Assembly: GCA_021780015.1 (NCBI GenBank)
Contig: JAJXZN010000137.1
Location: 1-18,673 of the forward strand
Source of the DNA: Pseudomonadota bacterium
GTDB lineage: Bacteria; Pseudomonadota; Alphaproteobacteria; Rhizobiales; Beijerinckiaceae
Direction of reading: 5' to 3'
DNA length: 18,673 bases
Shown here: one piece after another, positions 1-8,553 of the stretch
Numbering within the stretch: position 1 is the stretch's first letter
Layout of the letters: each line of letters starts with the position of its first letter
Translations under genes and position numbers: made by a program
Notes under the pieces: generated by a model
What the model saw: the letters and a program-made list of their open reading frames with translations, nothing else
Told to the model about the DNA's origin: nothing
Database searches by the model: none

Positions 1-1
1 C

Positions 2-409
2 ATCGAATTCCATTGCAAGCCGCTCGGCGATACCGACTGGAACGGTTCCGGCATGCACGCCAACTTCTCGACCAAGTTCATGCGCGAGGTCGGCGGCAAG
101 GAATATTTCGAGGCGCTGATGAAGGCGTTCGAAGCCAACCGCGAAGACCACATCGCGGTCTACGGCCCGGACAACCATATGCGGCTGACCGGCAAACACG
201 AGACCGCCTCGATCCATCAGTTCAGCTATGGCATAGCCGACCGCGGCGCGTCGATCCGCGTTCCGCACAGCTTCGTGCGCAACGATTACAAGGGCTATCT
301 CGAGGATCGCCGGCCGAACTCTCAAGGCGACCCCTACCAGATCGCTTCGCGCATCCTGAAGACGATCGCTTCCGTTTCGTCGAGCACCGGCGTCTCGGCC
401 GCGGCCTGA
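2..409 (+). CDS. glnII: Glutamine synthetase type II (GlnII), C-terminal part
   Basis: Only the last 135 codons are present; the start lies to the left of the window. Glutamine synthetase makes glutamine from glutamate, ammonia and ATP in the cytoplasm. The fragment has the run DWNGSGMHANFSTK, then RLTGKHETA, the RGASIR arginine motif and YLEDRRPNSQGDPY near the end. These are typical of the eukaryotic-like GSII class found beside GlnA in many Rhizobiales, not of bacterial GSI, which carries the adenylylated tyrosine. In that group GlnII is usually induced by nitrogen limitation through NtrC, but the promoter is outside the window. The reading frame is clean to its TGA, and a strong hairpin terminator begins about 20 bases later. 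I am confident of the family; the symbol follows usage in rhizobia. Confidence 0.93.
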   Translation: MEFHCKPLGDTDWNGSGMHANFSTKFMREVGGKEYFEALMKAFEANREDHIAVYGPDNHMRLTGKHETASIHQFSYGIADRGASIRVPHSFVRNDYKGYLEDRRPNSQGDPYQIASRILKTIASVSSSTGVSAAA

Positions 410-431
410 TCCGATATCGGCCGAACTTTGG

Positions 432-466
432 CCGCGGCGGACCCGTTCCGCCGCGGTCTTTTTTTT
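432..466 (+). terminator. Intrinsic terminator of glnII
   Basis: A perfect 10-bp stem (432-441 pairing with 447-456, CCGCGGCGGA/TCCGCCGCGG) closes a 5-base loop. It is followed at once by a T-rich run with eight uninterrupted T's ending at 466. This is a textbook Rho-independent terminator for the plus-strand glnII transcript. The converging flavin reductase gene ends 13 bases beyond it. For minus-strand transcription the A-run lies on the wrong side of the hairpin, so it should act mainly in the plus direction. Confidence 0.93.
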
Positions 467-478
467 GCGGGAAAGCTC

Positions 479-1009
479 TTACGGTTTGCCGGAGGGCAGA
501 TGGATGATCTCGCCATCCACGGCAAACGTGCCGAAGCCGCGATGATGAATTGTCTTGGGATCGTCTGGCCGAGCACGCCGCCAGGCCTTCACGGCTTCGA
601 GAACGAAAATATTATACTTGTTCACGAAGCGCGTATCGACCACGCGACATTCCAGATTGGCAAAACATTCGCCGACGAGCGGCGCATCGACTTTTTCGCC
701 GCGCCGCGGCGTCAGTCCGAACCTGGCGAATTTGTCGGTGTCGCTGCCGGAGCAATTGCCGATCTCCACGACCCTCTCGGCGAGCGAAACGTCGGGGATC
801 GCGATCACGCATTCCTTGGTGGCGCGCAATGCCGCAAAGCTGAAATCGCCATTGCTGACGACGCAGGCGATCAGCGGCGGCATGAAGTCGACCATCATAT
901 GCCATGACATCGTCATGACATTATGCCGGCCACGGCGCGCCGTCGTCAGCAGGACGACCGGGCCAGGCTCCAAGAGCTTATAGACGTCTCGAAGCGGCAG
1001 GTCCCGCAT
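479..1009 (-). CDS. Flavin reductase-like domain protein (FMN-binding split barrel)
   Basis: A 176-residue protein of the flavin reductase-like family. These proteins bind FMN and either reduce free flavin with NAD(P)H or use it as a cofactor. Visible family features are GRHNVMTMSW followed by MPPLIACVVSNGDFS near residues 27-55, a conserved cysteine region (VEIGNCSGSDTDKFA), and LGECRVV-like strands ending the barrel. An upstream in-frame ATG at 1099 exists, but I chose 1009. The ATG there overlaps the stop of the upstream cytochrome gene by one base (TGATG), implying translational coupling, and family homology starts there. The pair forms a two-gene operon diverging from bluB. Because BluB consumes reduced FMN, this enzyme could supply it, but that is inference. 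The substrate cannot be read from sequence. Confidence 0.85.
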   Translation of the reverse strand: MRDLPLRDVYKLLEPGPVVLLTTARRGRHNVMTMSWHMMVDFMPPLIACVVSNGDFSFAALRATKECVIAIPDVSLAERVVEIGNCSGSDTDKFARFGLTPRRGEKVDAPLVGECFANLECRVVDTRFVNKYNIFVLEAVKAWRRARPDDPKTIHHRGFGTFAVDGEIIHLPSGKP

Positions 1010-1506
1010 CACCGCGCCGGGGCGAAGCTTTGGTCGGGGAAGACCGAGGCCGTTGGCGTCTGAATGACGATAAAGCTGACGTCCGCCGCCTTGTGACAAT
1101 CGTTGCAGGCGGCTTGCAGCGCCTTGAAGCCGCGCTGAAATTGCGCCGCATCCTTCGCTGTCACGGCATCGCTTAGAACGACGAGCGGCTGGACGGCCGC
1201 AGCGATATAGGGGACGGGAATGTTGAGATAGAGGATTGCGGCCTTGTTGAACGTGTCCCTGAGCTGGGCGAGTTCATAACTGGCCAGTGGCCAGTTCTTC
1301 GCCTTGCCGGCGAGCCAGAGCTTGATGTGGCGCAATTGCGTGAGTTGCATCGCGTCGCTGAGCGAGACCGCATAAGAATCGCCATGGGCATTGGGCGACG
1401 GCGCAGGCTGCGCGAACGGAACTTCGTCGCTACGCACCGGCAGCACGACCAGCGCCAAAAAAACCGTTGAGAAAACGCGTAGGAAATCTCGCAGCAGCAC
1501 TCGCAT
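1009..1506 (-). CDS. Secreted monohaem cytochrome c-like protein
   Basis: A 165-residue protein. The N-terminus (MRVLLRDF, then a hydrophobic stretch to about residue 24) looks like a Sec signal peptide or anchor, placing it in the periplasm. One CNDCH haem-binding motif (C134, C137, H138) sits near the C-terminus, and the preceding sequence looks mostly helical. This layout is reminiscent of cytochrome c'-type four-helix proteins, but I cannot assign it to a named class. The start at 1506 has a good ribosome-binding site (AAGGAG, 6 bases upstream); a farther ATG at 1548 lacks one and would spoil the signal peptide. Its stop overlaps the flavin reductase start. A possible -10 (TTAATC, 1525-1530) lies about 30 bases from the centre of the FNR-type box, a spacing compatible with FNR/FixK activation under low oxygen. 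Electron partner unknown. Confidence 0.75.
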   Translation of the reverse strand: MRVLLRDFLRVFSTVFLALVVLPVRSDEVPFAQPAPSPNAHGDSYAVSLSDAMQLTQLRHIKLWLAGKAKNWPLASYELAQLRDTFNKAAILYLNIPVPYIAAAVQPLVVLSDAVTAKDAAQFQRGFKALQAACNDCHKAADVSFIVIQTPTASVFPDQSFAPAR

Positions 1507-1508
1507 GA

Positions 1509-2312
<804 letters not shown>

Positions 2313-2359
2313 GCGTCGACGTCCAAATTCAATCGCGGCGCTTTTGCGTCTTCCTCATC

Positions 2360-2406
2360 GCATCGGATTTATCCCGAAAGCCGCTTCGCACTTCCCGGTC
2401 CGATGT
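2360..2406. repeat. Imperfect palindromic intergenic repeat
   Basis: In the 100-bp gap between the convergent bluB and oxidoreductase genes, CATCGGA (2361-2367) is matched by TCCGATG (2399-2405). Imperfectly paired CCCGAAAG and CTTCCCGG segments lie inside. The order of these blocks resembles the palindromic intergenic elements I recall as abundant in Rhizobiales genomes. That resemblance is from memory, and only one copy is evident here. It could also fold as a bidirectional transcription barrier for the two genes that end on either side, although there is no T-run. Confidence 0.5.
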
Positions 2407-2412
2407 ATTAGC

Positions 2413-3090
2413 TCAAGCGGGGCTTTTGTCGGTTGCGCGCCATTCGGCGGTGCGTTCGCGCGGCGCCTCGGCCAGCGCCCGCCGCAGCGCCGCGACGCCG
2501 AGATCGGTGCAATAGGCGGGTGTCCCCGGTTGTTGGCGCCACGATTCGGCGATCGGGCCGGCATCGAGCGCATCGAACCCCAAATTCTCGACAAGCGTGA
2601 GCACGATGGCCTTTGCCGCCGGATCGTCGCCGGCGACAGGCAGCGCGATGCGCCCGGGCGAGCCGGCTTCCTTGCCGAAATCGGCGAGATGCCGGGCGTA
2701 GATATTGTTGAACACCTTCACCACGCGATGGCCGATCTGGCGCTCGACCCAGGCGCTTTCCGGCAGGCCCTCTTCGATCTCGGCAATGCGGCCGTCGCGC
2801 TGGCGCGGGTAATAATTGCAGGTATCAATGAGCGGAACATTGGCGGGCAAATTCGCAAAGAGCCCAGCCGGCAGTTTGGGCACGCCTTTCATCGGGATGG
2901 TGAGAACGGCGAGATCGATCCCGCGCACGGCGTCCTGGACCACAACAGCCGATGCGCCGGTCTGCGCCTCAATCTCGGAGAGACTCGCTGGCCCGCGCGA
3001 ATTAGCGATAATCACCCGATGCCCAAGTTCGCTGAGGCGACGCGCCAATGTGCTGCCGATATGTCCCGCGCCGATAATGCCGATCCGCAT
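2413..3090 (-). CDS. NAD(P)-binding oxidoreductase, F420-dependent NADP reductase-like (NpdG-type fold)
   Basis: A 225-residue single-domain protein beginning with a Rossmann motif (MRIGIIGAGHIGSTLARRL, residues 1-19). An NADP-favouring stretch, IIANSRGPASL, follows near residues 27-37, and a second conserved segment, VVKVFNNIYARHL, near residues 123-135. It matches the family of NADPH-dependent F420 reductases and related coenzyme F420-dependent NADP oxidoreductase-like proteins. Most proteobacterial members occur where F420 is not established, so the true substrate is open. The start at 3090 has a GAGGGGAG-like ribosome-binding site. It diverges from an MFS transporter across 259 bp, suggesting joint regulation or a shared small-molecule substrate. 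Confidence 0.8.
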   Translation of the reverse strand: MRIGIIGAGHIGSTLARRLSELGHRVIIANSRGPASLSEIEAQTGASAVVVQDAVRGIDLAVLTIPMKGVPKLPAGLFANLPANVPLIDTCNYYPRQRDGRIAEIEEGLPESAWVERQIGHRVVKVFNNIYARHLADFGKEAGSPGRIALPVAGDDPAAKAIVLTLVENLGFDALDAGPIAESWRQQPGTPAYCTDLGVAALRRALAEAPRERTAEWRATDKSPA

Positions 3091-3349
3091 CGCTTGCTCC
3101 CCTCTTCGTTGTCGTTGGTGATGCCTGTCTGCCCGGCGTTCTGCGGCCGGTCACGATCTTTGTCGGATCTTCGCAAGCCGATCGTTTCGGCTTTGCGACG
3201 GCCGCGCTTCCCGCGAATGTGAGAGATCGCGGCACCGCGCAACCTGGACAGCGGTGTCCCGCGTCATTAGCTAACGGACGCCAACATATTGAACCGGCGA
3301 GAACGCGCAAGGCAAGTGTCGGCAAATTGTCGCAAATCGCGCGGGCTCG
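3091..3349. promoter_or_regulatory. Divergent intergenic region with inverted repeat
   Basis: This gap must hold the promoters of both the leftward oxidoreductase and the rightward MFS gene. A 7-bp perfect inverted repeat with a 5-base spacer (AAGCCGA 3175-3181, TCGGCTT 3187-3193) lies between them and could be an operator. A small TTAGCTAA palindrome lies around 3267-3274. I see no convincing sigma-70 consensus and no coding potential of its own. No adjacent regulator gene is present to name a binding protein. Confidence 0.35.
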
Positions 3350-4552
3350 ATGGAAAAATCAATCAAAGAGAGGACGGCGCCGTCCCAGGCGCTGATCGGC
3401 GTCGTCGCGGTTTCGGTCGGTGCGCTCGTTGCGAATATCTATTATGCGCAACCGTTGATCGCTTCGATCGGCCCGTCCATCGGCATCGGGACGGCGCTTT
3501 CCGGATCGCTCGTGAGCGTGACCCAGATCGGTTATGGCGCCGGTCTCTTCTTTTTGGTTTCGCTGGCTGACCTCGTCGAGAACCGGCGGCTGGTGCTGAT
3601 CGCGGTGGCCGTTGTCATCGCCGGTCTCGTCGCGATCGGTCTTTCGCAGACGGCGGTTGCATTTTGCCTTGCTTCGCTGTGCACCGGCGTTTGCGCCTCG
3701 GCCGCGCAGATTCTGGTTCCGTTTATCGCGCATCTGGCGCCGCCCGAACGGCGCGGCCGCGTGGTCGGCACGGTGATGGGCGGCTTGCTGACCGGCATCA
3801 TGCTGGCGCGCCCGATGGCTTTATTCATCGCCGGAAGCTTTGGCTGGCGGATTGTCTTCTTCGTTTCAGCGGCGCTCATGCTTGCGATCGGCGTTGCCCT
3901 GGCGCGGGCGGTGCCGCGCTATCAGCCAAGGCAGGGGCTGCACTATGGCCAGGTTCTCGCCTCGATGCTGGGCATCTTGCGCGAACGGCCGCCGGTGCGC
4001 TGGCGGGCGCTCTATCAGAGCCTGATGTTCTGCGCCTTCAATCTGTTTTGGACGACCGTGCCGCTTTTGCTCGCGCAGAGGTTCGGATTGAGCGAGCACG
4101 CGATCGGCCTCTTCGCGCTTGCGGGCACCGGTGGGGCGCTTGCGGCGCCGATTGCCGGCCATCTTGCCGACCGCGGCTATATCGCAGCGGCCACGGCGGG
4201 TGCGATGGCGGTGCTCGGCTTATCCTTTGCCGGAGCCATCCCGGTATCGGGCACGGTGGGCCTCGTTTGGCTTGCCCTGCTTGCGGTTTTGATCGACGCC
4301 GCCGTGCAGGTCAATCAGGTCACCGGCCAGCACATCATCTTCAGCGTTCCGGCAGACATCCGCGGCCGCGTGAACGCAATTTATATGACGTTCGTTTTTA
4401 TCGGCGGCGCGCTCGGCTCGGTGCTCGGCACGGTCCTCTACGCCCGCTGTGGCTGGGCGGCGACAGCCGCCTGCGGAGCCCTCATCGGTCTCGTGGCGCT
4501 ATCGTTCCACGTGATCGAGCGCATGCAAGGCCGCCAGCGCGTTCAGGCGTGA
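3350..4552 (+). CDS. MFS transporter (putative drug/sugar efflux type)
   Basis: A 400-residue inner-membrane protein with about twelve hydrophobic segments. The first includes ALVANIYYAQPLIASIGPS, a start typical of a DHA1-like MFS subgroup often labelled 'YgaY-like' or 'arabinose efflux permease'. An MFS loop-2/3-like signature appears as LADLVENRRLVL, and a positively charged central loop (RAVPRYQPRQG, then ILRERPPVRWR) separates the two six-helix halves. The protein is expected to export a small molecule using the proton gradient, but the substrate cannot be inferred. The ATG at 3350 has no strong ribosome-binding site. The last ten bases overlap the 3' end of the convergent molybdopterin oxidoreductase gene. 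Confidence 0.88.
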   Translation: MEKSIKERTAPSQALIGVVAVSVGALVANIYYAQPLIASIGPSIGIGTALSGSLVSVTQIGYGAGLFFLVSLADLVENRRLVLIAVAVVIAGLVAIGLSQTAVAFCLASLCTGVCASAAQILVPFIAHLAPPERRGRVVGTVMGGLLTGIMLARPMALFIAGSFGWRIVFFVSAALMLAIGVALARAVPRYQPRQGLHYGQVLASMLGILRERPPVRWRALYQSLMFCAFNLFWTTVPLLLAQRFGLSEHAIGLFALAGTGGALAAPIAGHLADRGYIAAATAGAMAVLGLSFAGAIPVSGTVGLVWLALLAVLIDAAVQVNQVTGQHIIFSVPADIRGRVNAIYMTFVFIGGALGSVLGTVLYARCGWAATAACGALIGLVALSFHVIERMQGRQRVQA

Positions 4553-6822
4553 CGCATGATCCTGACCGGCACGGATTTATAGGACGGCGTGCCGCTTTGC
4601 GGATCGTGATAGTCGAGCGGCACGAGACCGTTGGCCTCGGGATAATAGGCCGCGATCGAACCGCGCGCGATATTGTGGGCAATCGCGATGAACCCCGCGA
4701 GGCGTCGCGGCGTGCCGGAGGGCAGGGCCGTTTCGATATCGATCGCATCGCCGTGCTGAATGTTATGCGCGGCAAGATCATCCTTGTGCATGAAGATCAC
4801 GTCGCGGCGGCCGAAGACGCCGCGATAGCGATCGTCGAGACCATAGATCGTCGTATTGTATTGATCGTGGCTGCGGATCGTCGTCAGCCGCAGGACGGCG
4901 CCGTCAGCGGTCGCCGGGTCCTCATTGAGCCCTTTAAAGACGATGAACTCGGCCTTGCCGGACGGCGTCTTCCAAACCCGCTCGGTTGCCGGCAGTGGCA
5001 GGCGGAAGCCGCCCGGCACCCGGATGCGCTGATTGAAATCGCGGAAGTCGGGAAAGACAGCCTCGATCTTGTCGCGGATGCGGTCGTAATCTTCGACGAG
5101 TTCCGCCCAGGCCACTTTGCTTTGCGGCAGCGTGGCTATGGCCATGCCGGCGATGATTGCGGGCTCCGAGCGCAGATGCGCTGAAACCGGCGGCAGCTTG
5201 CCGCGCGAGGAATGCACCATCGACATCGAATCTTCGACGGTGACCATCTGCGGGCCGGCCGCCTGAATGTCGTGCTCGGTGCGGCCGAGGCAGGGCAGGA
5301 TGATCGCGTCCTTGCCGATGAGAAGATGCGAGCGATTGAGCTTGGTTGCGACATGCACCACGAGATCGAGGCCGCACATGGCCGGAAAGCTCTGCTCGGG
5401 ATCGGGGAGCGCCACCGCGAGATTGCCGCCGAGGCAGATCAGCACCTTCGAGCGGCCGGCGATGATCGCCTGCATCGCGGCGACGGCATCATGGCCGTGC
5501 TCGACCGGCGGTTTGAAGCCGAAGGTCTCTTCGATCCTCTGCAGCATGTCGGCGGCGGGCTTTTCGGTGATGCCGACGGTGCGGTCGCCCTGCACGTTCG
5601 AATGACCGCGCAGCGGGCAGATGCCGGCGCCGGCCTTGCCGAAATTGCCACGCATCAGCAGCAGATTGGCGATCTGCTGCACATTGTCGGTGCCGCGGCT
5701 GTGTTGGGTGACGCCCATCCCATAGGGAATGATCGTGGCGTTCGACTGCGCATAGGCGCTGGCGACGGCTTCGAGCGCCGTGCGCGACAGACCGCTCGCG
5801 GCTTCGATGTCCGCCCATTCGGTCGCATCGAGATCGGCGGCGAGCGTCTCGAAGCCGCGCGTATGTTCGGCGATGAAGGCGTGATCGATGACGGGCGCGT
5901 TGCGTCCCGGCGCGCGGTCGAGCGCAAGCAGCGCCTTCATGACGCCCTTGAGCGCCGCCGCATCGCCGCCGACTTTCACCTGATAGTAGGACGAGGCGAT
6001 GTTCTCATAGCCGAAGGTTGACATTTCGATAGGGTTTTGCGGATCGGCAAAACGCTCCAAGGCGCGCTCGCGCATCGGATTGAAGACGATGATCGGCACG
6101 CCGCGTTTGGCGCATTCATGCAATGTGCCCATCATACGCGGATGATTGGTGCCCGGATTGTGGCCGATCGAGATGATCAAATCGCAATGGTCGAAGTCGT
6201 CGAGCGAGACGGTGCCCTTGCCGAGGCCGATCGATTGCGGCAGGCCGACGCTCGTTGCCTCGTGGCACATGTTGGAGCAGTCGGGGAAATTGTTGGTGCC
6301 GTATTCGCGGGCGAAGATCTGGTAGAGGAAAGCAGCCTCATTCGAGGCGCGGCCGGAGGTGTAGAATTCCACCGTGTTAGGATGGTGGGCGCGCAGCCCC
6401 TCGCCGATGCGCTGAAACGCCGCCTCCCAGGAGATCGCCTGGTAGCGGTCGCTGGCATGGTCGTAAACCAAAGGATGGGTCAGGCGGCCGCCGTTCTCGA
6501 GCTCATAATCGGTCCAATTCCACAGATCCGAGACGGTATGGCCTTGGAAAAATTCCGGGGACACGCGCTTCTTCGTCGCCTCCCAGGTCACCGCCTTGGC
6601 GCCATTCTCGCAGAACTGAAAGGTCGAGGTATGTTCCTTGTCCGGCCAGGCGCAGCCGGGGCAATCAAACCCGTCCGGCTTATTGGTGCGGAACAGGGTA
6701 ACCGCCGCCTCGCCGGTTTCCATCTGTTCGCGGATCGCCTTGGCGGTGGCCTTGAGCGCTCCCCAGCCTCCCGCCGGCGCGGTGTATTTCTTGATGCCGG
6801 GAACGGCGCGCTGCTGAGCCAT
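4543..6822 (-). CDS. FdhF/YdeP-family molybdopterin oxidoreductase
   Basis: A 759-residue protein, the same length I recall for E. coli YdeP, of the formate dehydrogenase-like molybdopterin family. It probably binds a bis-MGD molybdenum cofactor in the cytoplasm; I see no Tat signal. The N-terminal cysteines are C54, C57 and C71 (FDCPGCAWPD then FQFCENG). This differs from the CxxCxxxC-x~26-C iron-sulfur motif of classical formate dehydrogenases. The MCHEATS stretch with C186-H187 aligns with the Mo-ligating Cys/SeCys-His of formate dehydrogenase. GHNPGTNHPRMM, GNFGKAGAGICPLRGHSNVQGDRT and a C-terminal YNTTIYGLDDRYRG are further family signatures. In enterobacteria YdeP is linked to acid resistance, but its reaction is not settled. 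Start 6822 has AGAGG at suitable spacing. No FdhD or electron-transfer subunit is adjacent. Confidence 0.88.
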   Translation of the reverse strand: MAQQRAVPGIKKYTAPAGGWGALKATAKAIREQMETGEAAVTLFRTNKPDGFDCPGCAWPDKEHTSTFQFCENGAKAVTWEATKKRVSPEFFQGHTVSDLWNWTDYELENGGRLTHPLVYDHASDRYQAISWEAAFQRIGEGLRAHHPNTVEFYTSGRASNEAAFLYQIFAREYGTNNFPDCSNMCHEATSVGLPQSIGLGKGTVSLDDFDHCDLIISIGHNPGTNHPRMMGTLHECAKRGVPIIVFNPMRERALERFADPQNPIEMSTFGYENIASSYYQVKVGGDAAALKGVMKALLALDRAPGRNAPVIDHAFIAEHTRGFETLAADLDATEWADIEAASGLSRTALEAVASAYAQSNATIIPYGMGVTQHSRGTDNVQQIANLLLMRGNFGKAGAGICPLRGHSNVQGDRTVGITEKPAADMLQRIEETFGFKPPVEHGHDAVAAMQAIIAGRSKVLICLGGNLAVALPDPEQSFPAMCGLDLVVHVATKLNRSHLLIGKDAIILPCLGRTEHDIQAAGPQMVTVEDSMSMVHSSRGKLPPVSAHLRSEPAIIAGMAIATLPQSKVAWAELVEDYDRIRDKIEAVFPDFRDFNQRIRVPGGFRLPLPATERVWKTPSGKAEFIVFKGLNEDPATADGAVLRLTTIRSHDQYNTTIYGLDDRYRGVFGRRDVIFMHKDDLAAHNIQHGDAIDIETALPSGTPRRLAGFIAIAHNIARGSIAAYYPEANGLVPLDYHDPQSGTPSYKSVPVRIMRHA

Positions 6823-6960
6823 CGTATAGCCTCTGTCTATGGATCGCCTTCAGACGCCGAGTCCACGCTTTGCGCGGCGGGACCGATTATTGCGTCTAGG
6901 GTGCAATGCACATGTAAGGTTTTGGGCGGCTAAAATCCAATGAAAGTCTCCGAACACATT

Positions 6961-6975
6961 ATAGAGCTATTCTAT
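6961..6975. promoter_or_regulatory. ATAG-N7-CTAT inverted repeat (LysR-type box) upstream of doxX
   Basis: In the 229-bp gap between the divergent YdeP-like and DoxX genes, ATAG (6961-6964) and CTAT (6972-6975) flank seven bases. This gives the T-N11-A layout of LysR-type regulator sites and the outer half-site spacing of OxyR boxes. The inner OxyR-preferred bases are not matched and only one unit is present. Binding by OxyR or by the LysR protein encoded at 10482 is a guess. Confidence 0.35.
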
Positions 6976-7051
6976 TGATGCCGGTTTTAGGCGCCTGTGG
7001 GCTTGGCGCTATGGTGAGGATCGTCACGTCGCTCTGGGGGGAGGAATGATC

Positions 7052-7480
7052 ATGCGCGGCACATTCGGCGCGGAAAAAGTCAGCGACGCTGTTCTGCTCG
7101 TTGCACGGGTTCTGCTGGTTCTCGTGTTTGTGATCTTCGGCTGGAAAAAGCTCATCGGCTTCGGCGGGACGGTCGCTTATTTTTCGCACAGCGGCGTGCC
7201 ACTGCCGTTTCTTGCCGCGGTGATTGCGGTGATGACGGAATTTTTCGCCGGCATCGCCATCGCGCTCGGCCTTTTTACGCGTCCGCTGGCCTTGCTGATG
7301 GCGCTCTATACGCTCGGCACGGCGCTGCTCGGCCATAAGTTCTGGACTCTTGCCGGCACGGCGCGGCTCGAGAACGAAATCAACTTCCTCAAAAACGTCG
7401 GCCTCATCGGGGGCTTTTTGCTGCTCTATCTCAGCGGTGCAGGCCGCTATTCGCTCGACGATAAAATCGATGCGCTCTAG
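7052..7480 (+). CDS. DoxX family membrane protein
   Basis: A 142-residue integral membrane protein with four predicted helices. They are roughly [56 protein letters not shown] and [16 protein letters not shown]. The FGWKKL and [15 protein letters not shown] motifs are typical of DoxX, whose relatives take part in thiosulfate:quinone oxidation or in redox and oxidative-stress complexes; most members are uncharacterised. I chose the ATG at 7052 because GGAGG ends at 7044, giving a 7-base spacer; the ATG at 7046 is only one base away. The conserved segment FWTL.....ENEINFLKN before the last helix is also usual. The stop overlaps that of the convergent monooxygenase within CTAG. Confidence 0.88.
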   Translation: MRGTFGAEKVSDAVLLVARVLLVLVFVIFGWKKLIGFGGTVAYFSHSGVPLPFLAAVIAVMTEFFAGIAIALGLFTRPLALLMALYTLGTALLGHKFWTLAGTARLENEINFLKNVGLIGGFLLLYLSGAGRYSLDDKIDAL

Positions 7481-8526
7481 CGCCCAAGCGGCCCCGCGTC
7501 GCCAGCGCGGACGCGCGGCGCGACCTCAGTGCCCAGGAGTTCGATCGAGCGGGTCATCACTGCATGATCGAGCGCCGCGACGCTCATTTGGAAGGTGATG
7601 CGCGAGACGCCGCCAAGCACCTCGCTCGCTTTCAGCATCTTCTCGGCGACCGTCGCGGGATCGCCGATGAGATAAGCGCCATGCGGGCCGGTCATGGCGT
7701 CGAATTGGGCGCGCGAGGGCGGTGACCAGCCGCGTTCGCGGCCGATCGCGCCGAACATGGCGAGCCAGCCGGGAAAGAAAATGTCCTTCGCTTCTTGTGC
7801 GGTTTCGGCGACGAAACCGACGGCGTGCAACCCGACTTTGAGCGTGTCCGCCGCATGGCCGGCGCGCAGCCCCGCCTCGCGATAAAGATCGACGAGCGGG
7901 CGAAAGCGGTGGAACGCACCGCCGATGATCGCCACCATCAGCGGCAAGCCCAAAGTCCCGGCGCGGACGAAAGAGTGCGGCGTGCCGCCGACGCCGACCC
8001 AGATCGGCAGCTTTTCCTGCAAGGGCCGCGGATAGATGCCCTGGCCCTCGAGCCGCGGTCGGAAGCGCCCGGACCAGGTGATCTCCGTCGCGCCGCGGAT
8101 TTTCAGCAGCAGATCGAGCTTTTCGGCGAAGAGGTCGTCGTAATCCTCGAAGTTGAAGCCGAAGAGCGGATAGGCTTCGCCGAACGAACCGCGCCCGGCG
8201 ATGATTTCCGCGCGGCCCTGCGAGATGAGATCGAGGGTCGCGAAGTCCTGAAAAACGCGCACCGGATCGGCGGCGCTGAGTACGGTCACCGCGCTGCCGA
8301 GCCTGATCGTGCTGGTGCGCGCCGCCGCAGCGGCGAGAATCACGGCCGGGGCGGAATCCAGGAAGTCCGGCCGGTGATGTTCGCCGATGCCGAACACGTC
8401 GAGGCCGACGCGGTCGGCGACCGCGATCTCCTCGAGAAGCTCGCCCATGCGCGCCGCGGGCGCGACACGTTTGCCCGTCGCGGGGTCCGGCACATTGGCG
8501 GCGAAACTATCGATACCGATTTCCAC
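7477..8526 (-). CDS. LLM-class flavin-dependent oxidoreductase (luciferase-like monooxygenase)
   Basis: A 349-residue TIM-barrel protein of the bacterial luciferase superfamily, in which a flavin-dependent oxygenase or oxidoreductase acts on small organic molecules. Seen in sequence are [15 protein letters not shown] (about residues 40-54), [41 protein letters not shown] and [14 protein letters not shown], the usual order of flavin-site and substrate-loop motifs. Members use FMN in most proteobacteria, while actinobacterial relatives use F420; the sequence alone does not settle which. The start is GTG at 8526, supported by GAGGAG five bases upstream and by the conserved N-terminus MEIGIDSF. 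It begins 27 bases after the YceI gene on the same strand, so it is probably the last gene of that operon. The substrate is unknown. Confidence 0.87.
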   Translation of the reverse strand: MEIGIDSFAANVPDPATGKRVAPAARMGELLEEIAVADRVGLDVFGIGEHHRPDFLDSAPAVILAAAAARTSTIRLGSAVTVLSAADPVRVFQDFATLDLISQGRAEIIAGRGSFGEAYPLFGFNFEDYDDLFAEKLDLLLKIRGATEITWSGRFRPRLEGQGIYPRPLQEKLPIWVGVGGTPHSFVRAGTLGLPLMVAIIGGAFHRFRPLVDLYREAGLRAGHAADTLKVGLHAVGFVAETAQEAKDIFFPGWLAMFGAIGRERGWSPPSRAQFDAMTGPHGAYLIGDPATVAEKMLKASEVLGGVSRITFQMSVAALDHAVMTRSIELLGTEVAPRVRAGDAGPLGR

Positions 8527-8553
8527 CTCTGCTCCTCGTTCAGAAGAACCCGC

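Noticed and set aside
7014..7027. GTGA-N6-TCAC as a firm CRP site
   Set aside because: The outer T and A of the CRP consensus are missing and it lies very close to the DoxX start; kept only as a remark under the promoter finding.
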